64,000 nucleotides of DNA, taken from NCBI RefSeq assembly GCF_009765375.1, contig NZ_VTOK01000003.1, positions 231,445 to 295,444 on the forward strand, given 5' to 3'. A program made the translations under genes and the position numbers. Positions 25,575 through 34,441 of this stretch are shown here, in pieces. The notes under the pieces are model-generated. The model made no database searches. It was given only the letters and a program-made list of their open reading frames with translations, and had not been told where the DNA came from. The stretch's first letter is position 1. Each line of letters starts with the position of its first letter. Source of the stretch: Alteribacillus sp. YIM 98480 (GTDB lineage Bacteria > Bacillota > Bacilli > Bacillales > Marinococcaceae).

Positions 25575-26893
25575 TCGCTATAGTAACCCCCACCTTTTAT
25601 TAGTTCTAAAATCTCCTCCTGTGCAGTATCAAGGCCTTCCTCTGGAGTTGTTTCTTCTGTGACTATTCTACTAAGTTCAGTACCCAGAATTTCTTGTGCT
25701 TCTGGTTCAACAGGTAGTGGAAAATACATTTTAGATGTTGATAATGCTTCCATTTGAGCTTCCCAATTCGGATTAGCCTCCTGGAAATCAGGTTCCTCAT
25801 AAATATCCATTCTTCCAGGACTAAGCCTACCAGCTAATGCAGCTTCTTTCATAGTTTCCTTTGAAGTAGCCCATCTTAGCCATTCATAAGCCGCACCTTT
25901 AACATCAGAATCTTTCACTATACCAAATCCCCATCCACCTGTAGTCCCAGAGCCAGTTCTATCCGTGGACTCATCATATAATGGGTAACTCATCATACCA
26001 ATGTTTGGATCATTTACTATAGATGCAATTGTCGCCATAGCTATCGTTCCATCTCTCAGCAATGGTTCTATCTCAAACACATCCATGGACACGCCTTGTG
26101 GAGGTGAATAGTTGTGAACCATATTAGTATAGAATTCCGTTGCTTCTAGAGCTGCTTCACTATCTAACATCGGAAGATTATCAGGTCCTAATACATTCTC
26201 TCCCATTGAATAAAGTACCGGTAACCATGTTAATACAGTCCATGGCCCTTGTGCGGTTGAAGTTGCATATCCATAAACCCCTTCATCAGGATCAGTCAAT
26301 GCTTCAGCAGCTTCTTCAAGTTCTTCCCATGTTGTAGGTGGATCTATGCCTGCTTCTTCTAGCAATGTTTTATTATAATAAAGTACTCGTGTATCAGGTT
26401 GAAATAATACAAATTGCGTTTCACCATTAAAGGTATAATAATCTTGATAATTTTGCATAAATTGATCTAAATCAATCGGTTCCACATTATACTCCTCTGG
26501 GATTTTATTTAAATCTTCAATCCAACCGGAGTGTTGTAGAGCTGGTATCATTTCAGTAAAAGGGTTAACTACATCAAATTCACCTGAGTTGGACGATAGT
26601 GATAAAAGCGTTCTCTCTTGAATTTCTTCATAGGCGATTGGAGTGTAGTTAACTTCTATCCCCGTCTCTTCTGTAAATTCATCTGTATTATCCATCAAAT
26701 ATTCTGTGTCACCAGACCTTTGTAACAAAACATCAATTTCTTGACCAGCAAAAGGTTTACTTGCATCATCCATAGTATTGTCTGAACTAGATTGCTCATT
26801 ACTGGTTTCTTGTGTACAAGCTACAATGATTGTCATAAGAGCCAACAAAACCGTAATTAATAAGACAGTATTTATCTTATATATAAATTTCAT
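25571..26893 (-). CDS. ABC sugar transporter substrate-binding lipoprotein
   Basis: 440 residues. A lipoprotein signal (VLLITVLLALMTIIVAC) places the mature protein on the outer face of the membrane with Cys 26 lipidated. The linker is Ser/Asn/Asp-rich. QEIDVLLQRSGDTEYLMDNT and TWEELEEAAEALTDPDEGVY fit family 1 extracellular solute-binding proteins. It follows a 127-bp gap after the aldolase gene, which holds a CcpA-like site, so it may have its own promoter and higher expression than the permeases. Confidence 0.88.
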   Translation of the reverse strand: MKFIYKINTVLLITVLLALMTIIVACTQETSNEQSSSDNTMDDASKPFAGQEIDVLLQRSGDTEYLMDNTDEFTEETGIEVNYTPIAYEEIQERTLLSLSSNSGEFDVVNPFTEMIPALQHSGWIEDLNKIPEEYNVEPIDLDQFMQNYQDYYTFNGETQFVLFQPDTRVLYYNKTLLEEAGIDPPTTWEELEEAAEALTDPDEGVYGYATSTAQGPWTVLTWLPVLYSMGENVLGPDNLPMLDSEAALEATEFYTNMVHNYSPPQGVSMDVFEIEPLLRDGTIAMATIASIVNDPNIGMMSYPLYDESTDRTGSGTTGGWGFGIVKDSDVKGAAYEWLRWATSKETMKEAALAGRLSPGRMDIYEEPDFQEANPNWEAQMEALSTSKMYFPLPVEPEAQEILGTELSRIVTEETTPEEGLDTAQEEILELIKGGGYYSE

Positions 26894-26967
26894 TATTCTC
26901 CCTCACTTTTTCAAAAGTGGCACTACCCTGTTCCTGTTTATTTTGAGAATAAAATTTCACAACCAAA

Positions 26968-26981
26968 AGAAAACGCTTACA
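26968..26981 (+). promoter_or_regulatory. Catabolite-responsive element (cre), CcpA site
   Basis: AGAAAACGCTTACA differs from the cre consensus (TGAAAACGCTTTCA-like) mainly at its first base and keeps the central CG. It lies 75 bp upstream of the binding-protein gene, in its promoter region, and suggests repression while a preferred sugar is present. Confidence 0.65.
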
Positions 26982-27020
26982 AATTAATGTAACCTGTACT
27001 TAGCAAAAAATTTATTGCCG

Positions 27021-27797
27021 CTATTTTAATACGTTTACTAGCTTTTCAACCATTTGACCTGGATTTTGAGCTTGCCAAATATTACGTCCAAAAAAGACTC
27101 CTTTAGCTCCAGACTCTAAACCACTCTTCGTTAACTGAACAACTTCATCGTCATTTTCTATACGTGGTCCACCTAAAATCCCTAATGGTACTGGGGATTC
27201 CCTAACAACCATTGAATACTCTTCAGGAGTACCAAAATAAGGAGCTTTAATCATACTTGCACCGAGTTCAGCACCTGTTTTTACAATTGATGCAATATTT
27301 TCTACATCTCTTTCTTCAGACTTATCTACTCGATTGCCCCACATTACTGTTTCTACAATTAATGGAAGATTTACTTTAGAACAATCTTCAGCGAATTTAG
27401 CAACAGAAGAAATATTCTTGATCTGAGCAGCTGAATTACTATAACCAAAAACTAGGCTAATAATAGCAGCATCTGCTCCAATATCTTTTAATGCTTGTGC
27501 AGACGTTATTACACAATACTCTTCCTGATCAAAACCATAAGGGACAGAATTTTTAGATAAATAATAGTCTGCTCTAGAAATGTATTTAGTTGTTGGTATG
27601 CTTGGATCCTCTAGGCATTGTCTAGTAATAGCAGGACTAGAAATAAAGCCATCAACATCTTTATCTACAAGACTCTTTATTACATCTTTGGTATTTTCAA
27701 GGCCTGCCTGCTTTCCAAAGTAAAGGGTGTGATCCATTGCAACTACTAAAATATTTTCATTTTTCTTCGTAACAGTATCTACAATATTGTAATTCAT
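27021..27797 (-). CDS. Class I aldolase, LsrF/FbaB/DeoC-like
   Basis: 258 residues forming a TIM barrel. VVAMDHTLYFGKQAG near the start, the Schiff-base lysine in ASMIKAPYFG (about residue 180), and the phosphate-binding end GILGGPRIENDDEV and GVFFGRNIWQ are those of class I fructose-bisphosphate/LsrF-type aldolases. It overlaps the SorC regulator stop by four bases (ATGA). It probably cleaves a phosphorylated ketose produced by the kinase and dehydrogenase of this operon. Confidence 0.82.
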   Translation of the reverse strand: MNYNIVDTVTKKNENILVVAMDHTLYFGKQAGLENTKDVIKSLVDKDVDGFISSPAITRQCLEDPSIPTTKYISRADYYLSKNSVPYGFDQEEYCVITSAQALKDIGADAAIISLVFGYSNSAAQIKNISSVAKFAEDCSKVNLPLIVETVMWGNRVDKSEERDVENIASIVKTGAELGASMIKAPYFGTPEEYSMVVRESPVPLGILGGPRIENDDEVVQLTKSGLESGAKGVFFGRNIWQAQNPGQMVEKLVNVLK

Positions 27798-28768
27798 ATA
27801 TTTCCCCCCGAATGTTTATTAAGAACCTCAATTGAAGTTTGTTTATCAGTAATCAGTATGTTTGCAAAATTTCCGCGAAGAGCACCTAAAATGGCATCAA
27901 TTTTGTCTTCACCAGTTGCTATTCCGACTCTCAATGAAATTTGTCTAAATGCTTCCAATTCAATTCCAACTAAATATTTAGAAATATCTTGTTGTGTTCG
28001 TCTACCATTAATATCATAGGAATGAACTAAAATATTTCCTACAGAATCTTTCATAGGGATTTGATTTAAAAAATCTTTTGGAAAATACGTGGAAAGAACT
28101 GAATTCGTATGACCGGTATGTCCTATTCCTACCAATGCCATTGATACCTGACGAATCGCACTTACTACTGCGCTTATTGAAGAATCTTTTAAAAGTAAAG
28201 ATTTTAATTCAGGATTTCCTACAATTGTAGGTGCTGGAAAAAATATTGATTGACTGCCAAGTGCCTGACTAAAAACTTGAACATTTGAAGATGTTGGTAT
28301 TATTGATTCATCTACTCCAGTGCCACCAGTTAATTGAACAAACTTTAAGTTAGGTCTTGGTTCAAAAAAATTTAAACTTTTCCCAACTGAACGTAACGTA
28401 TGTCCAAAACCTATCCCTACTGATCCTTCTAATGGCAGTATTGAATTTAAATACGAGCATGTTAAATACTCAAATGTGTTCCCTATTTCTTTTTCGAGAT
28501 CAAATACCACACAATCTTTTAATGCAAAATTTTCGAGGAATTTTTTTTCAATAGATGGACTTCTAAAATCCTCCATTGTTGTATTTATTCGAAATCTAAT
28601 AACCCCCCTTTTTTTAGCTTCCTCTAATAACCTTGCTACTGATGAACGGCTAACTCCTAATTGATTTGCAATTTGGTTTTGAGTTAACCCTAAAACATAG
28701 TACATTCTAACAACACTTTCTAGATACTCTACCCTGGTCATTTGTTCATTTCTGCTACGATTGTTCAT
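27794..28768 (-). CDS. SorC/DeoR-type sugar-binding transcriptional regulator
   Basis: 324 residues. The N-terminal helix-turn-helix is MYYVLGLTQNQIANQLGVSR followed by SSVARLLEEAKKRGVIRF. The rest is the SorC effector domain, related to sugar-phosphate isomerases: GSVGIGFGHTLRSVGKSL, FVQLTGGTG and ATGEDKIDAILGALRGNF. Such regulators respond to a phosphorylated sugar. It is the first gene of the operon, consistent with autoregulation, and the LsrR-like family matches the LsrF-like aldolase and FGGY kinase, although the importer is of a different type. Confidence 0.85.
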   Translation of the reverse strand: MNNRSRNEQMTRVEYLESVVRMYYVLGLTQNQIANQLGVSRSSVARLLEEAKKRGVIRFRINTTMEDFRSPSIEKKFLENFALKDCVVFDLEKEIGNTFEYLTCSYLNSILPLEGSVGIGFGHTLRSVGKSLNFFEPRPNLKFVQLTGGTGVDESIIPTSSNVQVFSQALGSQSIFFPAPTIVGNPELKSLLLKDSSISAVVSAIRQVSMALVGIGHTGHTNSVLSTYFPKDFLNQIPMKDSVGNILVHSYDINGRRTQQDISKYLVGIELEAFRQISLRVGIATGEDKIDAILGALRGNFANILITDKQTSIEVLNKHSGGNI

Positions 28769-28939
28769 GTTTTGATAATACTACACCCTAAAAAAGAAGT
28801 CAATTATTTTTCATAATTTTCTTTATATTATGTAAATAAATATTCCCACCAATTAGTAAGTAGGTAGGGGACTGTCTGACTGTCAAAAAGAGTGGCTGGT
28901 GATTAATTTTGGTAATTGTAAGTTTTAAAAAATAAGAGC
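28769..28939. promoter_or_regulatory. Probable promoter region of the carbohydrate operon
   Basis: AT-rich gap upstream of the SorC gene. I saw no firm promoter boxes or operator palindrome; assignment rests on position only. Confidence 0.3.
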
Positions 28940-29305
28940 GTAAAGTTTCTTCACCCTACTTCACTGAATTCGTCAATCAATGGTGGAACGAACGGTTTAC
29001 TCACCCTCCCAACATCACCATGCAAGTAGACAAGAAATGGTGAGAAATGAACTGGGATATGCTTTTATTCCTAGTATTTTCTTAAGTGACAATCATCAGT
29101 TTTATTTTGAAAAACTATTTACAAAAAATGGCGGAGTATTAAATCTTGACACTTGTATGTTATATAGAAAGTCTTCCCTTGCTTTAAGTATGGTTCAAAA
29201 ATTTACAAAATATATTAAATCCATTGATTTTTGAGGCTCTTTTTCAGAAAACAAGGAGTACTTTTGTTTTCACCATACTTTGTAAATTTCGTGACAAGGA
29301 CTTCC
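28940..29305 (+). pseudogene. Truncated copy of the LysR-family gene at 45405-46277
   Basis: The sequence is nearly identical to about 45968-46345, covering the last 100 codons of that gene and some 65 bases beyond the stop. Relative to the intact copy it has a 16-base deletion after GTAGACAA (near 29032), which shifts the frame, and several substitutions. The N-terminal DNA-binding half is absent. It lies in the same orientation about 17 kb away, so the two copies are direct repeats around the peptide-transport block. Confidence 0.85.
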
Positions 29306-29340
29306 TATGATCCAATACAAAGTAAAATTCGAAATAACCT

Positions 29341-29484
29341 TTAAGAAACGCGCAAACGCCTTGCTCACGAGCGACAAGTCCTGGAGGATCTTTGTTTTCC
29401 ATGGACGGACCGAAGGAATTTCGAGCGAGTAGGCGCTTGCGCTAGACATGTAAAACGCCACATATTTATATTTTCTTACCTTTT
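29341..29484. repeat. Dispersed Bacillaceae-type inverted-repeat element, copy 2
   Basis: Matches copy 1 at 2545-2706: CACGAGCGACAAGTCCTGGA, CGAAGGAATTTCGAGCGAGT, AGGCGCTTGCGCTAGACATG and the trailing TAAAACGCCA. It is shorter in the middle. It sits between the LysR fragment and the C1q-like gene. Confidence 0.7.
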
Positions 29485-29520
29485 AAAAAAAATCTCCCAA
29501 CTTAAGAACGATGGGAGATT
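29484..29520 (-). terminator. Terminator of the C1q-like gene
   Basis: AATCTCCCA (29491-29499) and TGGGAGATT (29512-29520) form a nine-pair stem. On the minus strand it is followed by a run of T (complement of 29484-29490), about 95 bases past the stop of the gene at 29614. Confidence 0.75.
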
Positions 29521-29613
29521 GGTTCATGGAAAAAATGGCATCTATATTCATTTGCTCTTTATTGAAGGAAAGTACTTTTCGTTGAGAAATATTGGGTTAG
29601 AGCCGATATCATT

Positions 29614-30108
29614 TTAATTCGCACGAGATGGGAACCTTGCCGCTGCAAAAAACGTAGCATCTATATTTTCTTCTGCACCAATAGATGGTGAGATATTAAC
29701 AGCTCTACTGCTTTGAGCGGTTACATCCACCCGATCACCTGCTTGCAGCTCAACGACAGTAGAAGCATTTACAATATTAGGAGGATTTTGTTGTCCCGCT
29801 ACATTTCCCGCGAGCCGGTAACTGGTATCAACCCCAATAACAAAGTTACCATTCAATCGAATATTAACTCTCGCCACAAAATTAATATCTCGATCATTAA
29901 AGTTTGGTATAAAATTAACGGTTGCAATGATATTGTAGACTCCATCTGTTTCTGGGATAAATGTTGACGTTGCAGGGTCGTATTCATCCGCAGCATCAAA
30001 TCGTTGGGTTGGAAAATTAACTTTTGTCACAGTATTCGCAGGTATGAGCTGCTGGGTTCCTACAGCTCTAAATGCTGATATTCGTGTGTTATTATTTCTT
30101 ACTCCCAT
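29614..30108 (-). CDS. C1q/TNF-like jelly-roll protein
   Basis: 164 residues without a signal peptide. The body looks like a C1q-like trimeric beta-sandwich: TKVNFPTQRFDAADEYDPAT, FIPETDGVYNIIATVNFIPN, NIRLNGNFVIGVDTSYRL, VVELQAGDRVDVTAQSS and the final FFAAARFPS. In spore-formers such domains occur at the end of exosporium or coat proteins such as BclA, but there is no collagen-like region here. Good ribosome site (GAGGAG). It is monocistronic with its own terminator. A spore-surface role is inferred from the domain only. Confidence 0.75.
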   Translation of the reverse strand: MGVRNNNTRISAFRAVGTQQLIPANTVTKVNFPTQRFDAADEYDPATSTFIPETDGVYNIIATVNFIPNFNDRDINFVARVNIRLNGNFVIGVDTSYRLAGNVAGQQNPPNIVNASTVVELQAGDRVDVTAQSSRAVNISPSIGAEENIDATFFAAARFPSRAN

Positions 30109-30469
30109 GCTACTTCTCCTCTTTCTCTGATATTTTAGATATAATCCACTAATACCCTATGCAACAGAGCTTTCGTTGGTATAAGTAAACTGTCCAGAAC
30201 TAATATGAGAATTTTTATAAAGAGAAAGGGATTGTCACGTAATATTGTTTGGTTAATCCGAATCCGCTCGCTGTCATTTATATGAACAGACCGATCATCT
30301 TTTAGGAAACGTTGACTGAACTAGGACAAAACGCTTTAATCCTTGTCCATATAAAATAAATCTCCCTACCTTCAAATAAGATGGGAGATCATGAACTATT
30401 GTGACACCGTAGATTCAAAATCACTAGTAATACCACAAATTCCTAAGTCAAAAAGGTAAGTTCCGTATT
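30109..30469. other. Intergenic stretch with one terminator
   Basis: No gene supported. The region holds the promoter side of the C1q-like gene and, at 30360-30389, the hairpin ending the upstream minus-strand operon. Confidence 0.4.
30360..30389 (-). terminator. Probable terminator of the amide-catabolism operon
   Basis: ATCTCCC (30360-30366) and GGGAGAT (30383-30389) pair; on the minus strand TTATTTTAT follows. It lies about 80 bases downstream of the GNAT gene stop, the last gene of the operon. Confidence 0.55.
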
Positions 30470-31144
30470 TCATTCCCCTTGTTCAGTATTTCTCCATTCC
30501 ATGAAAGTTGCATTGCATAACGATTCGCGATCTTCCGGTATATAGTTAGGTAATATATATTTAAACGTAAACCCATTCCTTAACTGAAACGTTAAAACAG
30601 GATCGTATATTTTTCCTTCCATTACGTTTTCAACATATTGCTTTGCACTCATGGAACTAGCATATGAACAAAAATTCGGTATTCTTCCTCCAAAAATGAT
30701 CGATTGTAAATGTAATTCTTTACAAACCTGCTTTCTAGCTTCGTATAATTGTTTACCTATTTTTAGCCCTCGATAATCTGGGTGTACAATGACATCTATG
30801 CCGTATAAATCTTTGCCATTTTCATTATGATTGGAGATATATCCCTGATCAGATATTTCGTGTAATGTATGGTGTTTCGGATATTCATCTATATTTACAA
30901 TTAAACTGGAACATGAACCTATGATTTTCCCTTTGTACTCCACACAAATTTGGCCCTCAGGGAAACGCGTAATCATATTTTCAAAATTTTTTTTTGTAAA
31001 GGCAATCTCAGGTGGATCGAAACATAATCTAGCTAATTCATTTAATTTTTCAGCATCTTCTACCCTGCTTTTTCGTACAATGATGTCTGCTTTATTTTCT
31101 ATGGAATGAGCTGATATCCCTGTACTTTTCCCTTTTTCTATCAA
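30470..31144 (-). CDS. GNAT-family N-acetyltransferase
   Basis: 224 residues from a TTG start eight bases after GGAGG. The GNAT core covers residues 20-165: IIVRKSRVEDAEKLNELARL, KGKIIGSCSSLIVNI, and the acetyl-CoA-binding IDVIVHPDYRGLKIGKQLYE. The C-terminal SIIFGGRIPNFCSYASSMSA is like the GNAT half of GNAT-nitrilase fusion proteins. It lies 44 bp after the dehydrogenase gene, at the end of the operon. An N-acetylation step on an amine or amino acid is possible but unproven. Confidence 0.8.
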   Translation of the reverse strand: MIEKGKSTGISAHSIENKADIIVRKSRVEDAEKLNELARLCFDPPEIAFTKKNFENMITRFPEGQICVEYKGKIIGSCSSLIVNIDEYPKHHTLHEISDQGYISNHNENGKDLYGIDVIVHPDYRGLKIGKQLYEARKQVCKELHLQSIIFGGRIPNFCSYASSMSAKQYVENVMEGKIYDPVLTFQLRNGFTFKYILPNYIPEDRESLCNATFMEWRNTEQGE

Positions 31145-31188
31145 TGTATAGACCTCCTTGCTTATTTTAAAAGTACCAATACGATCAA

Positions 31189-32613
31189 TTAATATTTAAT
31201 GGAAATGAATTTCTTTTCTAAATACTCCTCCATTCCTTGTCTGCCGCCTTCTTTTCCTATCCCGCTTTCTTTCACACCGCCAAATGGTGATTGTACTGCT
31301 ATTGGTGCAGGATCGTTAATACCAACAATGCCATACTCTAATTGACGGGTCATTCGCAGTCCTCTACTTAAATCTTTCGTGTAACAATACGCAGCTAAAC
31401 CATAATTCGTATCATTAGCCTTAGAGATCACCTCATCTTCCGTTTGGAAGGAGAAAATAGGTACGACCGGGCCGAATGTTTCTTCTGTTGCTATTTGCAT
31501 ATCTTCCGTTGCCTCATTTATGACAGTAGGTTTATAAAAAAAGCCATTCATCCCTGGTAAATCAAGTGTTTCCCCGCCACATAATACATTTCCCCCATGC
31601 TTTTTGGCATCCTCTACATGACGGCTTACTTTTTCCAATGCCTGAGCATTAACTAGTGGTCCAATCTTCGTTTCTTCTTCAAGACCGTTCCCTACTTTTA
31701 GTTTGTTTGCTTTTTGAGCAAACTTCGTTGAAAATTCATCTGCTATTTCATCTGCAACATAGATACGGTTTGTGCAAATACACGTTTGCCCGCTGTTTAC
31801 AAACTTCGTGCTTATTGCTCCTGCTACAGCTTCATCTATGTCAGCATCCTCAAATACAACAAACGGCGCATGTCCGCCGAGTTCCATGGACACCTTTTTC
31901 ACTGTAGCTGCCGAATCTTTCATTAATTTCTTTCCAATGTTTGTTGACCCAGTAAATGCCAGCTTTCTTACAATTGGATTAGTTGTAAATTCTTTGCCTA
32001 TTTCCTCTGCCGGTCCGATAACTAAATTGGCAACACCTGCCGGAAAACCAGATTTGTCTAAACATTCAAATAATTTAATTGCTGTAAGAGGTGTATTTGG
32101 GGCTGGCTTTAAGATGACTGTACAGCCTGCTGCAAGGGCTGGAGTTATTTTTCTAGTAATCATAGATAAGGGAAAATTCCACGGCGTTATAGCCGCAGCA
32201 ACACCAATGGGTTCGTTCATTAGCATTAAATGCTTATCTTTTTGAGGGGCTGGAATCGTTTCTCCATATATCCTTTTCGCTTCCTCTGCAAACCATTCTA
32301 CGTAATTTGCTCCACTAATAATTTCACGCCTTGCTTCTGTAATTGATTTGCCCATTTCCTTTGTTATTGTTTGTGCAATATCCTCACCATTTTCCCTAAT
32401 TAATTCAGCCGTTTTACGCAATAGGGTGCTGCGTTCTAATCCTGTTGTATTCTTCCAATGTGTAAAGGCTTCATTCGCTGCATCAATGGCTTCTTTCGTC
32501 TCTATTCTTCCACCAGAAGCAACTTCAGCTAACTCTTTACCCGTTGCCGGATTATATACTGTTAACGTTTCTCCCGACTGCGCTTGGCGCCAAGTACCAT
32601 TAATATATAGCAC
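31189..32613 (-). CDS. NAD(P)-dependent succinate-semialdehyde-type dehydrogenase
   Basis: 474 residues of the aldehyde dehydrogenase superfamily, GabD-like. ITPWNFPLSMITRKITPALA binds the cofactor, ELGGHAPFVVFEDADIDEAV holds the general-base glutamate and FVNSGQTCICTNRIYV the catalytic cysteine. EETFGPVVPIFSF follows. GTG start after GGAGG. Together with the class III aminotransferase in this operon it would oxidise the semialdehyde left by transamination of an omega-amino acid or amine. Whether succinate semialdehyde itself is the substrate cannot be told. Confidence 0.9.
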   Translation of the reverse strand: MLYINGTWRQAQSGETLTVYNPATGKELAEVASGGRIETKEAIDAANEAFTHWKNTTGLERSTLLRKTAELIRENGEDIAQTITKEMGKSITEARREIISGANYVEWFAEEAKRIYGETIPAPQKDKHLMLMNEPIGVAAAITPWNFPLSMITRKITPALAAGCTVILKPAPNTPLTAIKLFECLDKSGFPAGVANLVIGPAEEIGKEFTTNPIVRKLAFTGSTNIGKKLMKDSAATVKKVSMELGGHAPFVVFEDADIDEAVAGAISTKFVNSGQTCICTNRIYVADEIADEFSTKFAQKANKLKVGNGLEEETKIGPLVNAQALEKVSRHVEDAKKHGGNVLCGGETLDLPGMNGFFYKPTVINEATEDMQIATEETFGPVVPIFSFQTEDEVISKANDTNYGLAAYCYTKDLSRGLRMTRQLEYGIVGINDPAPIAVQSPFGGVKESGIGKEGGRQGMEEYLEKKFISIKY

Positions 32614-32627
32614 ACTATTTTTCCTCC

Positions 32628-33731
32628 CTATTCGTCCTGCTGGATTTTTTTGTATTCTGACTCTGCCGGCTTACCATGACAAAAATACATTTGCCGTTTT
32701 GATAAATTCATAATAATAGAAAATACCGTTTCCATTCTTCTATGTTCAGGGGTCATATAATTTTCATAATGATTGATAGAATTCGGTGCATTAAATTGAT
32801 CCGATAACCACTCTTTTACCGTTTCTTCATTAATAGAAATGCCATTTCTTATGCTCGTTTGAATTAATTGTTGGGCGCGTTTTTTTCGAAGCAGCGAATC
32901 TTCAAAAATAAATTCATTCCGATCTTCTAAACTCTTTTTTAACGTTTCTGAAATGATGTGATTCGTATGCACTAATTTTCCATCCGTTTCTCCAACCACA
33001 TCGATCCCAAAGGGAGATACTTCTAAATTAACTGCCATGCCACTCCCATTACCATTATCGTTTCCTATTAAGAAGTTAGCCGCAGCTGCTATGTTTCCAT
33101 TATTCAGTTTAGAAATTGCTTCTGATAATGTATGAGAATTTAAAACACTTCGAAGTCCAAGATGAATCGGAATACTATTCGTTTTTTTATTCGTTAATAA
33201 AGCGTTAAAACAAACACCCATTCCACTAGAATTCATTCCTATTTTTCCAATCATACCGCCTTCTGTGACCATTGTAATAACTGGTTTATTTTTTTGATAA
33301 ATCTCTACCAATAATAAACTGTTTAATTGCCGTGCTTTCCAATCCCAATTTTGAGCTATTATCGTATCATGAATAAGGGGAGCCGTGACCGCTATTGCTG
33401 TACAGCCATCTGAAAACGATTTTCCATTATAATTTCCTAAAGCAATCTCGCTTCTAGCGTTTAAAGTCAATATGTCCTCAAAATCAACACCTGCTCCTTC
33501 AGCTACCCCTTCCATTTCTTCTATTAAATGAGCATCTAATTTTTCTATCGCAGCTATATGCTGCAAGGCTTTTTCTTTTGCTTGAATCCAAGATATTTTT
33601 TGATACCCATAAAAAAGTTGTTCATACGTTTCTAAGCTTTTCATTACTTGCTCTTTTCCATATTCTCCGTGCTGCTTGCCAATTTCTTTGGGAGTTCCTT
33701 TTAAAACTAATTTTTCTAGCAACCAAAACAC
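32628..33731 (-). CDS. C45-family peptidase / acyl-CoA:6-APA acyltransferase-like amide hydrolase, paralogue 1
   Basis: 367 residues of the Ntn-hydrolase group that includes penicillin acyltransferase. The nucleophile is probably the cysteine in FSDGCTAIAVTAPLI (about residue 109), exposed by self-cleavage at the Gly-Cys bond. IIAQNWDWKARQLNSLLLVE and GGMIGKIGMNSSGMGVCFNA are family segments; VHTNHI near residue 245 is also conserved. GTG start with a weak site. A second paralogue lies two genes upstream. These enzymes cleave or form amide bonds, fitting an operon with an aminotransferase and a semialdehyde dehydrogenase. Confidence 0.8.
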   Translation of the reverse strand: MFWLLEKLVLKGTPKEIGKQHGEYGKEQVMKSLETYEQLFYGYQKISWIQAKEKALQHIAAIEKLDAHLIEEMEGVAEGAGVDFEDILTLNARSEIALGNYNGKSFSDGCTAIAVTAPLIHDTIIAQNWDWKARQLNSLLLVEIYQKNKPVITMVTEGGMIGKIGMNSSGMGVCFNALLTNKKTNSIPIHLGLRSVLNSHTLSEAISKLNNGNIAAAANFLIGNDNGNGSGMAVNLEVSPFGIDVVGETDGKLVHTNHIISETLKKSLEDRNEFIFEDSLLRKKRAQQLIQTSIRNGISINEETVKEWLSDQFNAPNSINHYENYMTPEHRRMETVFSIIMNLSKRQMYFCHGKPAESEYKKIQQDE

Positions 33732-33741
33732 TTCCCTAATA

Positions 33742-34389
33742 TTAGTAAAGTCTGTTTTTATAGTCCTTATCTAAAATAGCTTGAATGTCGTCTTTTGTCA
33801 TATCCGTCAGCTTTGAATGGTCAGTTAACATTTGGGCAGCAGAAGGCAATGATTCTTTTTCATTCCATGAACTTGGATCCCATAACCCAGAGCGCTTAAA
33901 TGCTTTGGCACAATGAATGAAACATTCCTCTACTTCTATTGCTATTCCTAGAAGAGGAGCTTTGTTTTTTTCCATCATTTTTTCTAACACATGAGCATCA
34001 TTAATTAATGTAGCTTTTCCATTTATTCTTAATGTTTCACCCATACCTGGTATAAAAAATAATAAACCGATGTGAGGGTTCTCGATGATATTTCGCATGG
34101 AATCGGTTCTTCGATTGCCAGGACGTTCGGGGAGAACCAAATACTTCTTATCTAATATAAAGGGAAATCCCTGTTTATCTCCCCGGGGAGAAGCGTCACA
34201 TTTTCCGTTTTTATCAGCTGTTGCTACCACACAAAAAGGTGAAAGACTAAGAAACCTTTGACAATGTTCATCTAGGTAATTCACGACTTTGTTATCAACT
34301 AACCTTCCTGGGGTACCAATTATTGATTCAATATCTTTCTCTGTTGAAACAATATTGCTAAATTTCGAAGTGATCATATCACTCATCAT
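33742..34389 (-). CDS. FMN-binding pyridoxamine 5'-phosphate oxidase-family protein
   Basis: 215 residues. The split-barrel FMN fold shows in SPFCVVATADKNGKCDASPR, YLVLPERPGNRRTDSMRNII and NPHIGLLFFIPGMGETLRIN. CAKAFKRSGLWDPSSW at the C-terminus is typical of the MSMEG_1061-type subgroup as I know it. These proteins are usually small oxidoreductases of unknown substrate, not true PNPOx enzymes. ATG 34389 is better placed after AAAGGGTG than the GTG two codons earlier. It lies between two C45-family genes in the operon. Confidence 0.82.
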   Translation of the reverse strand: MMSDMITSKFSNIVSTEKDIESIIGTPGRLVDNKVVNYLDEHCQRFLSLSPFCVVATADKNGKCDASPRGDKQGFPFILDKKYLVLPERPGNRRTDSMRNIIENPHIGLLFFIPGMGETLRINGKATLINDAHVLEKMMEKNKAPLLGIAIEVEECFIHCAKAFKRSGLWDPSSWNEKESLPSAAQMLTDHSKLTDMTKDDIQAILDKDYKNRLY

Positions 34390-34441
34390 AGACACCCTTT
34401 CTAATAAATGAAAAAGCTAGGTAACGATTTAGGTGTATCAT

